Shown in pieces: positions 41,714 through 50,030 of a stretch of 56,796 nt of DNA (its first letter is position 1; every line of letters starts with the position of its first letter). This DNA is from VBAS01 sp964508655 (GTDB lineage Bacteria > Bacteroidota > Bacteroidia > Chitinophagales > Chitinophagaceae), in NCBI GenBank assembly GCA_964508655.1, contig CAZDUO010000013.1, forward strand, positions 1 to 56,796, read 5' to 3'. The notes under the pieces are model-generated. The model ran no database searches. It saw only the letters and a program-made list of their open reading frames with translations, and was not told where the DNA came from. The position numbers and the translations under genes are program-made.

Positions 41714-42769
41714 ATGCAAACCACGTTCATTATCCTGATCCTGTTGCTGGGTTTCCTTATCACCTTCCAGATAGCCAAGGCAAGCGAATATGTTGCTATC
41801 ATGCGGGGCGAAGAAAATTCGAGGAAGCAGAATAACCGCATCAATGCTTTTTTGCTGCTCAGCTTCCTGGTGCTGGGTTTGATTGGCGTTTATTACTGCA
41901 ACGAAAGGTTGAAAGGAAAAATCCTGATGCCCGGTTCTTCCGCTTCCGATCATGGATCTGATGTGGATAGTATGATAAAAATCACCCTCATTATTACCGG
42001 GGTGGTCTTTGTTATCACGCAGGTGCTGCTCTTCTGGTTTGCTTACAGGTACCAGGAAACCGATAAAAGAAAAGCTTTTTATTACCCGCATAATAATAAA
42101 CTGGAAGTAATATGGACTGTGGTGCCTGCCATAGTACTTACGGTAATGGTTGGATTTGGATTGTTTTACTGGTTCAGGATTACGGGTGAAGCGCCGAAGA
42201 ATGCCATGACAGTGGAAATAACCGGCAGCCAGTTCAAGTGGGAGTTCCGTTACCCGGGCAGGGATAAGGTGCTGGGTAAAAAATATTTTAAAATGATTAA
42301 TGACACCCTGAACAACCCGCTTGGACAAATATGGGACGACCCGGCCAACCACGATGATATTTATATTGCCGGCGATGACATGCACCTGGTGGTGAACAAA
42401 CCCGTGAAGCTGATTATCAATGCCAAGGATGTGATACACGATGTAGGCCTGGCACATTTCAGAATGAAAATGGATGCCGTACCGGGCACACCTACCACCA
42501 TGTGGTTTACCCCCACTAAAACAACGGCGCAGATGCGCAAGGAGCTGAATGACCCCGAATTTGTGTACGAAATTTCATGCGACCAGATGTGCGGTAAAGG
42601 CCATTTCGGAATGCGGGGTACCATTGTTGTGGAATCACAGGAAGAATTTGACAGCTGGATGGCTACCAAAAAACCCAAGTATTACGCTGCCTTTCCCGAT
42701 AAAGACCCGGATAATATTAAAGCAAAAGCCGATACGGCCAAAGTGATTGCGGCAGCGATGCCAAAGTGA
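41714..42769 (+). CDS. coxB: Cytochrome c oxidase subunit II
   Basis: 351-aa subunit II with CuA. Four hydrophobic helices are visible (about 4-20, 45-63, 87-110, 131-153), two more than in the simplest subunit II, as in many Bacteroidota. The CuA site is in the C-terminal cupredoxin domain: DVIHDVGLAHF (His) and CDQMCGKGHFGM (two Cys, His, Met). No fused cytochrome c domain is present, so the enzyme is an aa3 rather than a caa3 oxidase, taking electrons from the act complex. Confidence 0.96.
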   Translation: MQTTFIILILLLGFLITFQIAKASEYVAIMRGEENSRKQNNRINAFLLLSFLVLGLIGVYYCNERLKGKILMPGSSASDHGSDVDSMIKITLIITGVVFVITQVLLFWFAYRYQETDKRKAFYYPHNNKLEVIWTVVPAIVLTVMVGFGLFYWFRITGEAPKNAMTVEITGSQFKWEFRYPGRDKVLGKKYFKMINDTLNNPLGQIWDDPANHDDIYIAGDDMHLVVNKPVKLIINAKDVIHDVGLAHFRMKMDAVPGTPTTMWFTPTKTTAQMRKELNDPEFVYEISCDQMCGKGHFGMRGTIVVESQEEFDSWMATKKPKYYAAFPDKDPDNIKAKADTAKVIAAAMPK

Positions 42770-42812
42770 AAATTTTTTTTTGATGCCTGCGGGCAATCTA
42801 AATAACTGAACT

Positions 42813-44633
42813 ATGAGCAACGAAGCATCAATGCATGGACATGCGGAAGTGAAAGTGCCACACGAAATACCTCATGTGGAGCACCATGTTCATCATCACA
42901 AGGAAAGTTTTATCACCAAATATATTTTCAGCCAGGACCACAAGGTCATCGGCAAACAGTTCCTCATAACCGGTATTATATGGGGAATTATCGGGGGCCT
43001 GTTTTCCGTTCTGTTCCGTTTGCAGTTAGGATACCCCGAACAAACCTTCCCGATACTGGAAACATTTTTTGGCAAATGGGCAAAGGGCGGAGTGATACAG
43101 CCGGAATTTTATTATGCCCTTGTTACTATTCACGGTACCGTGCTGGTGTTTTTTGTTTTGACGGCCGGTCTCAGCGGTACATTTGCCAACCTGCTGATTC
43201 CGCTGCAGATTGGCGCCCGGGATATGGCTTCGCCGTTTCTCAACATGCTTTCTTACTGGTTCTTTTTTATGGCAAGCGTGGTGATGCTGGCTTCTATTTT
43301 TGTACACACAGGCCCTGCTTCCGGCGGGTGGACCATGTACCCGCCGCTAAGTGCATTGCACGATGCGGGGGATGGTTCTAAAATAGGCGCCGACCTCTGG
43401 CTTATCAGCATGGCGTTGTTTATCATCTCGTCATTGCTGGGGGGTCTCAATTATATAGCCACCATATTGAACATGCGTACCAAAGGCATGAGCATGACCC
43501 GCATGCCGCTTACCATGTGGGCAATTCTTTTCACCGCAGTGCTGGGTGTGCTTTCTTTCCCGGTGCTTCTTTCCGGCGCCATCCTGCTGCTGTTCGACCG
43601 TAACCTTGGTACAAGTTTTTATCTCAGCGATATTTTCATTGCAGGCAAAGCCTTGCCAAACGAAGGAGGCAGCGCCATCTTGTTCCAGCACCTGTTCTGG
43701 TTCCTTGGCCACCCCGAAGTGTACATCATATTGTTGCCCGCCATGGGCATGGTTTCCGAAATACTGAGTGTGAATTCACGCAAACCCATCTTTGGTTATA
43801 TGGCGATGGTGGGTTCGTTGTTTGCCATCTGTATTCTTGCTTTCCTGGTTTGGGCGCATCACATGTTTGTCACAGGACTGAATCCATTCCTCGGCGCATT
43901 CTTCGTGTTGCTCACATTGCTGATAGCGGTGCCATCGGCCATCAAAGTATTTAACTGGCTCACCACATTGTGGCGTGGCAATATCAGGTTCACACCGGGA
44001 ATGCTGTTTGCCATCGGCTTTGTCAGCCTCTTTATTTCCGGCGGGCTTACCGGTTTGTTCCTCGGCAATTCAACCATTGACATTCACCTGCACGATACAA
44101 AGTTTGTGGTGGCACACTTTCACATCGTGATGGGAGTGGCTTCTATGTTCGGCATGTTTGCAGGTATTTATCACTGGTTTCCCAAAATGTTTGGCCGCTA
44201 CCTTAACCACACGCTGGGGTATATTCATTTCTGGGTAACTATTGTGGGCGCCTATCTTATTTTCTGGCCCATGCACTACGAAGGGCTGGCCGGTGTGCCG
44301 CGCCGTTATCTTGACCTGCGGCCCTGGCACAATTTCAACCAGTTTGATTCATTGAATAAAATGATTACGATTGTTTCCATGATTGTGTTTGCTGTGCAGC
44401 TGATGTTTATTTTCAATTTCTTTTATTCAATGATAAAAGGAAGACGGGTGCGTACGCTGAACCCCTGGCACAGCAATACGCTGGAATGGACCACGCCCAT
44501 CAATCCCGGGCATGGCAACTGGCCGGGCGAAATTCCGGAAGTGCATCGCTGGGCTTATGATTATGGCAAGGACGGAAGAGAATTTATTCCGCAGACCGAG
44601 CCTGTCGGGGCCCATGAAAGCAAGGAGCATTGA
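42813..44633 (+). CDS. coxA: Cytochrome c oxidase subunit I
   Basis: 606-aa catalytic subunit with haem a, haem a3 and CuB. Twelve or more helices; the N-terminal haem His lies in TIHGTVLVFF, CuB ligands in GHPEVYIILLP (His-Tyr pair, with the proton-channel Glu of A-type oxidases) and WAHHMFV, and the haem ligands in VAHFHIVMGV. The His-rich N-terminus (HAEVKVPHEIPHVEHHVHHH) is a soluble extension. Follows coxB by 43 nt. Confidence 0.97.
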   Translation: MSNEASMHGHAEVKVPHEIPHVEHHVHHHKESFITKYIFSQDHKVIGKQFLITGIIWGIIGGLFSVLFRLQLGYPEQTFPILETFFGKWAKGGVIQPEFYYALVTIHGTVLVFFVLTAGLSGTFANLLIPLQIGARDMASPFLNMLSYWFFFMASVVMLASIFVHTGPASGGWTMYPPLSALHDAGDGSKIGADLWLISMALFIISSLLGGLNYIATILNMRTKGMSMTRMPLTMWAILFTAVLGVLSFPVLLSGAILLLFDRNLGTSFYLSDIFIAGKALPNEGGSAILFQHLFWFLGHPEVYIILLPAMGMVSEILSVNSRKPIFGYMAMVGSLFAICILAFLVWAHHMFVTGLNPFLGAFFVLLTLLIAVPSAIKVFNWLTTLWRGNIRFTPGMLFAIGFVSLFISGGLTGLFLGNSTIDIHLHDTKFVVAHFHIVMGVASMFGMFAGIYHWFPKMFGRYLNHTLGYIHFWVTIVGAYLIFWPMHYEGLAGVPRRYLDLRPWHNFNQFDSLNKMITIVSMIVFAVQLMFIFNFFYSMIKGRRVRTLNPWHSNTLEWTTPINPGHGNWPGEIPEVHRWAYDYGKDGREFIPQTEPVGAHESKEH

Positions 44634-44674
44634 TGGGATACAAAACTGCGGGCACGTACTGAAGTGTATGAATT

Positions 44675-45577
44675 ATGAGTAATGATAAAAATAGCTCTTT
44701 CCATATTGGCAATAAGATAAAAGATTACCTGAAGCTGATAAAAGTTTCGCTGAGCATCATGGTAGTTTTTTCCAGTGTGCTTGGTTTTTTGCTGGTGCCG
44801 GGTTTGGAAGAAAAATTTATAAACCCGCTGCGCATGACGCTATGGCTTGCGCTGGGCGGGCTGCTGGTTACCGGCAGCGCCAATGCCATGAACCAGGCAT
44901 TGGAAAAAAACACCGATGCGGTAATGAAACGTACGGCAAACCGCCCAGTGGCAGCCGGCAGAATGAGTTTGACCGAAGCATGGGCTTTTGCCATCATCAG
45001 CGGCATAGCGGGTGTATTGGTACTGGGAAATTATTTTAACTGGACTGCCGCATCACTTGCGGCGCTCAGCGCTTTCCTGTATGCATTTATTTATACGCCG
45101 CTGAAAAAAGTTAATGCACTTGCTGTGCTGGCAGGAGCTTTTCCCGGTGCTTTGCCCTGCCTCATTGGCTGGGCAGCCGGTGATGAAAGGCTTGGAATTG
45201 GCGGGTGGGTTTTGTTCGGCATCCAGTTTCTGTGGCAGTTTCCGCATTTCTGGGCCATTTGCTGGATTGCTTACAAAGACTACAGTCATGCCGGCTTTAA
45301 ACTTTTACCCAGCGAAAAAGGACCGACAAAATTCACCGCTTTGCAAACGGTAATTTATTCTTTGCTGCTGATACCGGTGGGCATCATCCCATGGTATATA
45401 GGGATGAGCGGAATGATAAGCCTGGTGATAGTGGCAGCCGCTAATCTGTTCATGGTATGGCAATGCACCAGGCTGTACAGAGAAATGGATATAAAGGCAG
45501 CCCGGCGGGTGATGTTCAGCAGTTATATTTATTTGCCGGTGGTGTTGCTGGCGTTGTTGTTTGATAAAATGACTTAA
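44675..45577 (+). CDS. ctaB: Protohaem IX farnesyltransferase (haem O synthase)
   Basis: 300-aa UbiA-family prenyltransferase that makes haem O, the precursor of haem A of the oxidase. The motif NQALEKNTDAVMKRTANRP is the Asp-rich active site, and PLKKVNALAVLAGAFPGALP follows; about eight membrane helices. In a group with the oxidase genes; the haem A synthase gene is not in the window. Ends 32 nt before the four-helix-bundle gene. Confidence 0.96.
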   Translation: MSNDKNSSFHIGNKIKDYLKLIKVSLSIMVVFSSVLGFLLVPGLEEKFINPLRMTLWLALGGLLVTGSANAMNQALEKNTDAVMKRTANRPVAAGRMSLTEAWAFAIISGIAGVLVLGNYFNWTAASLAALSAFLYAFIYTPLKKVNALAVLAGAFPGALPCLIGWAAGDERLGIGGWVLFGIQFLWQFPHFWAICWIAYKDYSHAGFKLLPSEKGPTKFTALQTVIYSLLLIPVGIIPWYIGMSGMISLVIVAAANLFMVWQCTRLYREMDIKAARRVMFSSYIYLPVVLLALLFDKMT

Positions 45578-45592
45578 TAAAAAATACCAAAT

Positions 45593-45996
45593 AAAAAATT
45601 CCAAATTCCATGTTTGAGCATCCGCTGGAAAACAGATGTTTTGAATTTGGGAAAAGGGTGAGGGTTTTTTGCAGAAAAGTAAAACGGGATACAATTAATA
45701 ATGAAGATATCAAACAGCTTGTAAGAGCAAGCGGATCGGTAGGGGCAAATTATATTGAGGCAAATGAAAATGTAGGAGAAGGTGATTTAAAGTACAGGAT
45801 AAAGGTTTGTAGAAAAGAATCAAAAGAAAGTATTCACTTTTTAGGATTAATAGAGCTATTTGGAGACCAGTCACTGGAAAATGAACGAAATGAATTGATT
45901 GATGAGGCAAATCAGTTCAGGAGAATATTCACGACCATGCTTAAGAACATTGAGAAAGGTAATGAATAGAGGATTCTTTGGAATTTGGAATTTTTT
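45593..45996. mobile_element. Four-helix-bundle cassette bounded by 17-bp inverted repeats
   Basis: AAAAAATTCCAAATTCC (45593-45609) and its exact reverse complement GGAATTTGGAATTTTTT (45980-45996) enclose a single gene of the 23S rRNA intervening-sequence protein family. The right repeat belongs to a 21-bp tandem array. This looks like a small movable cassette; no transposase is encoded. A transcript could fold into a stem joining both ends. Confidence 0.6.
45610..45969 (+). CDS. Four helix bundle protein (23S rRNA IVP family)
   Basis: 119-aa protein matching the four-helix-bundle/S23 ribosomal intervening-sequence protein family: FEHPLENRCFEFGKRVRVF, then RASGSVGANYIEANENVGEGDLKYRIKVCRKESKE and LIELFGDQ, and a final helix DEANQFRRIFTTMLK. 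Such genes occur inside 23S rRNA intervening sequences and also alone; their role is unknown. The start codon at 45610 directly abuts the left 17-bp inverted repeat, and no purine-rich ribosome binding site precedes it. It sits between ctaB and the subunit III gene, where it does not belong by function. Confidence 0.93.
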   Translation: MFEHPLENRCFEFGKRVRVFCRKVKRDTINNEDIKQLVRASGSVGANYIEANENVGEGDLKYRIKVCRKESKESIHFLGLIELFGDQSLENERNELIDEANQFRRIFTTMLKNIEKGNE

Positions 45997-46183
45997 CTTT
46001 GGAATTTGGAATTTTTTCTTTGGAATTTNNNNNNNNNNNNNNNNNNNNNNNNNNNNNNNNNNNNNNNNNNNNNNNNNNNNNNNNNNNNNNNNNNNNNNNN
46101 NNNNNNNNNNNNNNNNNNNNNNNNNNNNTTCTTTGGAATTTGGAATTTTTTCTTTGGAATTTGGAATTTTTTCTTTGGAATTT
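45974..46183. repeat. 21-bp tandem array (TTCTTTGGAATTTGGAATTTT) broken by an assembly gap
   Basis: Units at 45974-45994, 45995-46015 and a partial one to 46028 precede the gap; units at 46129-46149, 46150-46170 and a partial one to 46183 follow it. Both sides are the same repeat in the same phase of sequence, so the true copy number is unknown. Each unit holds a copy of the right inverted repeat. If translated it would read FFGIWNF over and over; I do not think it is coding. Confidence 0.9.
46029..46128. other. Assembly gap, 100 N
   Basis: Exactly 100 ambiguous bases, the usual placeholder for a gap of unknown length, lying inside the tandem array. Confidence 0.99.
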
Positions 46184-46759
46184 ATGAAAGCAGGATTTGT
46201 AGCTATGCAACAAGGCAAACGGATTCATCCTCACAAATTCACTTTGTGGGTGGCCATCGGCAGCATCGTCATGATGTTTGCCGGGCTTACCAGCGCCTAT
46301 ATTGTAAAAAGCAGCCATGCCGGCTGGCAGGAAGTAAAAACGCCGCAGGTTTTCTTTTTTTCAACCGGCGTTATTCTGCTCAGCAGCCTTACCATACAAA
46401 TGGCGCTGCGCTCTTTTAAGCAGAGAGAAATGAACCGCTACCGCCGGCTGATGCTATTGACATTGTTACTGGGCGGCTTGTTTGTGTTTTTGCAGTGGAA
46501 TGGTTTTCTGCAACTATGGAACAGCGGTGTGCAGTTTCGCGGAGTGGCCGGTGCGGGTCAGTTTTTATATGTGATTTTCGGCCTGCATGCACTGCATGTT
46601 GCAGGCGGTGTAATTGCGCTTATCGTAATGGCAGCAAAGGCATTTTTTGGAAAAACAAAAATTTATGGAAGCACCGGCATTGAAGTGATGGCCACCTACT
46701 GGCATTTTGTGGACCTGCTTTGGCTTTACCTGCTGGTGTTTTTTATTTGGCTGAAATAA
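46184..46759 (+). CDS. Cytochrome c oxidase subunit III-like protein (first copy)
   Basis: 191-aa haem-copper oxidase subunit III family protein with about five helices. The ATG at 46184 follows directly after the tandem array; MQQGKRIHPHKF at 46205 is an alternative start. Family features: IHPHKFTLWVAIGSIVMMF, WNGFLQLWNSGVQF, GLHALHVAGGVIAL and the C-terminal YWHFVDLLWLYLLVF. Adjacent to a second, larger subunit III gene, an arrangement usual in Bacteroidota. Whether translation is affected by the upstream array is unknown. Confidence 0.93.
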   Translation: MKAGFVAMQQGKRIHPHKFTLWVAIGSIVMMFAGLTSAYIVKSSHAGWQEVKTPQVFFFSTGVILLSSLTIQMALRSFKQREMNRYRRLMLLTLLLGGLFVFLQWNGFLQLWNSGVQFRGVAGAGQFLYVIFGLHALHVAGGVIALIVMAAKAFFGKTKIYGSTGIEVMATYWHFVDLLWLYLLVFFIWLK

Positions 46760-46835
46760 TGCAGGCGCAGGTGAGAACAGGATTTTGAAATCAATAACGT
46801 AATAATAATTGGCAAATAAATTTTAAATAACCAAG

Positions 46836-47717
46836 ATGGCTTCAGCAACAACAGAGCAACAAACCAAATGGTGGGCAGGAGGCAGGAGCCCCTTCAACCT
46901 GGAGTATGGCAAACTGATGATGTGGTATTTCCTGATGAGTGATGCTTTCACTTTTGGCGCCTTCCTGATTTCTTACGGCAGCATCCGCTTTTCGCAGAAT
47001 TTCTGGCCCGACCCCAACGTGGTGTTCAATGCATTTCCGGGGGCAGGCCACAGAGATCTGCCGCTGGCCTTTGTGAGCATCATGACGTTTATTCTTATCA
47101 TGAGCTCAGTTACCATGGTGCTGGCCGTGCACGAAGGACACCGCAGCAACAAAAAAGGAGTTGTTAAGTGGATGGCATGGACTATTTGCGGTGGACTCGC
47201 TTTTCTTTTATGCCAGGCCTGGGAATGGCATCACCTGATAACCGGTGCGCACCCGGTGCTGGCAGATGGCAAAATTGAATTGATAGGCCAGACAATGGGA
47301 GGCAATCCCTGGGGTGCATTGGTACATCATGACGAAATACAACAGGCCCTGGCTGCCAGCTCACACGAAACACTGGTGCACGTGGCCCACGAATACCCCG
47401 CCGGCGGCACTGCACAAAGCATGGAAGCGTTGGAAAAAATGAATACGCAGCAATTGCTGGGAGCCATCAATATTGAGGAAGCTCATATCCGCCAGAAAGG
47501 GCCTATTGCCTTCGGCGGGTATTTCTTTGGCATCACAGGCTTTCACGGCTTCCACGTATTCTCCGGCGTCATCATCAACCTGGTGATGCTTATCATGGCG
47601 CAGAAGGGTGTGTTTGAAAGAAGAGGACATTACCTGATGATTGAAAAAGCCGGGCTTTACTGGCACTTTGTGGACCTGGTATGGGTATTTGTGTTTTTGT
47701 GTTTTTATCTTATATAA
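46836..47717 (+). CDS. Cytochrome c oxidase subunit III (second copy)
   Basis: 293-aa subunit III with helices at about 28-48, 75-97, 111-130, 225-250 and 266-290. The C-terminal FFGITGFHGFHVFSGVIINL and LYWHFVDLVWVFVFLCFYL are classic COX3. A central, Ala/His/Glu-rich soluble loop (about 150-210) is longer than in the mitochondrial protein. 20 nt before the next gene. Confidence 0.95.
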   Translation: MASATTEQQTKWWAGGRSPFNLEYGKLMMWYFLMSDAFTFGAFLISYGSIRFSQNFWPDPNVVFNAFPGAGHRDLPLAFVSIMTFILIMSSVTMVLAVHEGHRSNKKGVVKWMAWTICGGLAFLLCQAWEWHHLITGAHPVLADGKIELIGQTMGGNPWGALVHHDEIQQALAASSHETLVHVAHEYPAGGTAQSMEALEKMNTQQLLGAINIEEAHIRQKGPIAFGGYFFGITGFHGFHVFSGVIINLVMLIMAQKGVFERRGHYLMIEKAGLYWHFVDLVWVFVFLCFYLI

Positions 47718-47737
47718 TTTCAAAATAAATTTTCAGC

Positions 47738-48193
47738 ATGAGCATGGAACATCATCAGCCGGTAGCAAGCGAAATCACTTTTCATCATCATGTGCCGGGA
47801 CCCGAGAATGTAAAACGGATCTGGAAAACTTTCTGGATTCTGCTTATAGTGACAGTTATTGAGCTGGGGCTTGGCCTGCTTCTGTATGCCACCGAGTGGC
47901 CCGACAACCTGAACCTGGCAGTGAAAGGCGTCATCATTATTCTGTCGCTGGCCAAAGCATTTTACATCGTTTCCATCTTTATGCATCTTGGCGATGAAAT
48001 CCGCAACATGATAATGACCATCGTAGTGCCGCTGATGCTCTTCATCTGGTTTATCGCCGCTTTTTTGTGGGATGGTAATTCGTACCGGGATCTGCGGAAC
48101 AATTATGACAAGCATTTCAAAGAAAAGACGGAAATGAAAAAGCCGCATAAGTATGAAAAAAAACCGGCTGCATCACCGGCGGAAAAGCATTGA
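47738..48193 (+). CDS. Cytochrome c oxidase subunit IV family protein
   Basis: 151-aa small membrane subunit with three hydrophobic helices (about 35-53, 64-83, 95-115), a His-rich N-terminus (MEHHQPVASEITFHHHVPG) and a Lys-rich tail. The KAFYIVSIFMHLGDE segment is typical of the prokaryotic COX4 family (CtaF/CyoD). A terminator follows its stop codon by about 25 nt. Confidence 0.9.
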   Translation: MSMEHHQPVASEITFHHHVPGPENVKRIWKTFWILLIVTVIELGLGLLLYATEWPDNLNLAVKGVIIILSLAKAFYIVSIFMHLGDEIRNMIMTIVVPLMLFIWFIAAFLWDGNSYRDLRNNYDKHFKEKTEMKKPHKYEKKPAASPAEKH

Positions 48194-48221
48194 TGGCAGG
48201 GAAAATGAATTTGATATTTTC

Positions 48222-48250
48222 AAAACCATCCCCTGTGCGGATGGTTTTTT
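48222..48250 (+). terminator. Rho-independent terminator after the oxidase subunit IV gene
   Basis: AAAACCATCC (48222-48231) and GGATGGTTTT (48239-48248) form a perfect 10-bp stem with a 7-nt loop, running into Ts. It lies only 18 nt before the SCO gene, so either the last two genes use readthrough or have their own start. Confidence 0.88.
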
Positions 48251-48267
48251 CTTAACATAAGTCAAAA

Positions 48268-49083
48268 GTGAACAGAACCGCACTATACGCATTATTACTG
48301 GCTCTCATCTTTCCGCTTGTCGCTTATTTTATTGTAAAAAAAGTTAGTGAAAAGGCTGTACAGCTTCCGCCGCGGTTTTATCCCGATTCGGTGCTCAGAA
48401 AAAAAGAGAAAGGAAAAATTATTACCGATACGCTGTGGCACCGCCTGCCCGAAATTTCATTTACCAACCAGCTGGGTCAGCAGGTGGGCTGGAAGGATAG
48501 GATGAAAGATTCGGCAGGAAAAATTATTGTGGCAAACTTTTTCTTTACGCATTGTCCCACCATTTGCCCGACGCTTACTGCGAATATGAAGAAACTGCAG
48601 GAGTCGCTGAAGACAGCGGAAAAAGTGGGCGACCGCACGGCAGATTATGTGCAGTTGCTTTCGTTCAGCGTGGACCCGGAAAGAGATTCGGTGCCCGAAC
48701 TGAAAAAATGGGCCGACCGTTTCCGGGTGAATCCTGTAAACTGGTGGTTGCTTACCGGCGATAAAAAGCAGATTTATGATTTATGCATTAACGAAATGAA
48801 GCTGGGGCTGGTGGATGGACAGGGTGTTGATACGGCTTTTATTCATACCGACCGCTTTGTGCTTATTGACAGGGACCGGGTTATCCGTGGTTATTACCGC
48901 GGGCTGGATGATGAATCGCTTGCCAGGCTTTCTGAAGATATTGTTTTGCTTTCGCTGGAAAAAGACAGGAAGAAAAAAAGTTTTCTTGCCGGCAAGCTGG
49001 AGCTGATTGGCGTTATTTATTTACTTACGCTGGCAGGGCTGGGTATCTTTCTCTTTTTTTTAAGAAAAGCAAGAAACAAATAA
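48268..49083 (+). CDS. SCO1/SenC family copper chaperone for cytochrome oxidase
   Basis: 271-aa protein that delivers copper to the CuA site. A single N-terminal helix anchors it, followed by a thioredoxin-like domain with the copper-binding CPTICP motif (CxxxCP) and the distal His in FIHTDRFVLID. A second hydrophobic helix lies near the C-terminus (LIGVIYLLTLAGLGIFLFFL), which is less usual. The start is a GTG at 48268; no ATG is available. Overlaps nothing and ends 3 nt before the DUF420 gene. Confidence 0.93.
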   Translation: MNRTALYALLLALIFPLVAYFIVKKVSEKAVQLPPRFYPDSVLRKKEKGKIITDTLWHRLPEISFTNQLGQQVGWKDRMKDSAGKIIVANFFFTHCPTICPTLTANMKKLQESLKTAEKVGDRTADYVQLLSFSVDPERDSVPELKKWADRFRVNPVNWWLLTGDKKQIYDLCINEMKLGLVDGQGVDTAFIHTDRFVLIDRDRVIRGYYRGLDDESLARLSEDIVLLSLEKDRKKKSFLAGKLELIGVIYLLTLAGLGIFLFFLRKARNK

Positions 49084-49086
49084 ACT

Positions 49087-49629
49087 ATGCTGAAAGCCGT
49101 TTGGCAAAAAAATGATGCACGGGCAAGAAGTTTCATCATTGCTGTTTCAGTAGTTGTATTTATTGCTGTAATAGTTTTGGGCAGGGTGAAGCTGAATGTG
49201 CAGCCGGGTTTTGATGAGCACATTTTTGCAAAAATCAACGCCGGGATTAATTCAGCGGTTTCCATTTTGCTGCTGGCTGGTTTAATAGCAGTAAAAAATA
49301 AAAAATACCTGCTGCACAAGCGAATCATGCTTTCGGCCATACTGCTTTCCTGCATTTTCCTGGTAAGCTATATCTGCCATCACCTGTTTGCCGGCGAAAC
49401 AAAATTCGGTGGCGAAGGAATCGTTCGTTATATCTATTATTTTATACTCGGCACTCACATCCTGCTGGCGGCTGTTATTCTGCCTTTTATTTTGTTTACC
49501 GCTTACCGTGCCCTGGTTGGCGAGTGGCCGAAGCATAAAAAACTGGCACGCATCACCTGGCCGGTGTGGTTTTATGTAGCGGTGACGGGGGTAATTGTCT
49601 TTCTTATGGTCAGTCCTTATTACACATGA
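49087..49629 (+). CDS. DUF420 membrane protein, oxidase-associated
   Basis: 180-aa protein with five hydrophobic helices and the family pattern FDEHIFAKINAGINS, KKYLLHKRIMLSAI, SYICHHLFAGETKF and YYFILGTHILLAAVILP. His residues in HHLF, GTHI and LHKR are conserved in DUF420, which is found next to cytochrome oxidase genes (CtaM/YozB type) and helps in assembly in Firmicutes. Last gene of the respiratory cluster; converges with the alkyltransferase-like gene, with 2 nt between stop codons. Confidence 0.9.
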   Translation: MLKAVWQKNDARARSFIIAVSVVVFIAVIVLGRVKLNVQPGFDEHIFAKINAGINSAVSILLLAGLIAVKNKKYLLHKRIMLSAILLSCIFLVSYICHHLFAGETKFGGEGIVRYIYYFILGTHILLAAVILPFILFTAYRALVGEWPKHKKLARITWPVWFYVAVTGVIVFLMVSPYYT

Positions 49630-49631
49630 AA

Positions 49632-50021
49632 TTAAAACCCCAGCTCTTTCACCGGGTCCCAAAACAGTTTTTCAAAATCCACTACTTTATCATTCTTCAC
49701 TTTGATGCCTTCTTTTTTCAAAAGCATTTCCATCTTGCCGGGGGGAGTAAAATGATGTTTGCCGCTGAGCATACCGATACGGTTTACCACCCGGTGTGCC
49801 GGCACTTTTGGTTTTGCACGGTGCGAGCCATTCATTGCCCAGCCGACCATTCGGGCCGAGAGTTTTGTACCAAGCGCCGCTGCTATGGCGCCATACGAGG
49901 TCACTCTTCCCCTTGGAATTTGTCTTGCCACTTCATACACCAGTTCAAAAAAGCTTTCTTCTTTTTTTCCCGAAGGTTTTATTGATTTCAGTTTGTGTGA
50001 TGAGTTTTTGGTAACAGGCAT
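49632..50021 (-). CDS. Alkyltransferase-like protein (MGMT family, no active Cys)
   Basis: 129-aa DNA-binding protein of the O6-alkylguanine-DNA methyltransferase family. The helix-turn-helix and Arg finger region RGRVTSYGAIAAALG and the active-site box are present, but the box reads VPAHRVVN where a true MGMT has PCHRV. With Ala in place of the acceptor Cys, it should bind alkylated guanine and flag it for nucleotide excision repair, as ATL proteins do. A basic N-terminal tail (HKLKSIKPSGKK) is extra. Followed 9 nt upstream by the DUF5522 gene on the same strand. Confidence 0.93.
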   Translation of the reverse strand: MPVTKNSSHKLKSIKPSGKKEESFFELVYEVARQIPRGRVTSYGAIAAALGTKLSARMVGWAMNGSHRAKPKVPAHRVVNRIGMLSGKHHFTPPGKMEMLLKKEGIKVKNDKVVDFEKLFWDPVKELGF

Positions 50022-50030
50022 AAATGGAAG

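Noticed and set aside
41606..42457. 283-codon open frame antisense to coxB
   Set aside because: No start context, no recognisable domain, and complete overlap with a clear oxidase gene; a reading shadow.
45610..45969. Presence of a 23S rRNA intervening sequence
   Set aside because: The gene belongs to the IVP family, but no rRNA sequence flanks it; both neighbours are oxidase genes.
45974..46183. Tandem repeat array as a possible CRISPR
   Set aside because: Units are directly contiguous with no spacers, and no cas genes are present.
45899..46759. A long frame that runs from the four-helix-bundle gene through the tandem array and gap into subunit III
   Set aside because: It is open only because the 21-bp unit is a multiple of three without stops and because Ns are translated; the family start fits the ATG at 46184, and gap length is unknown.
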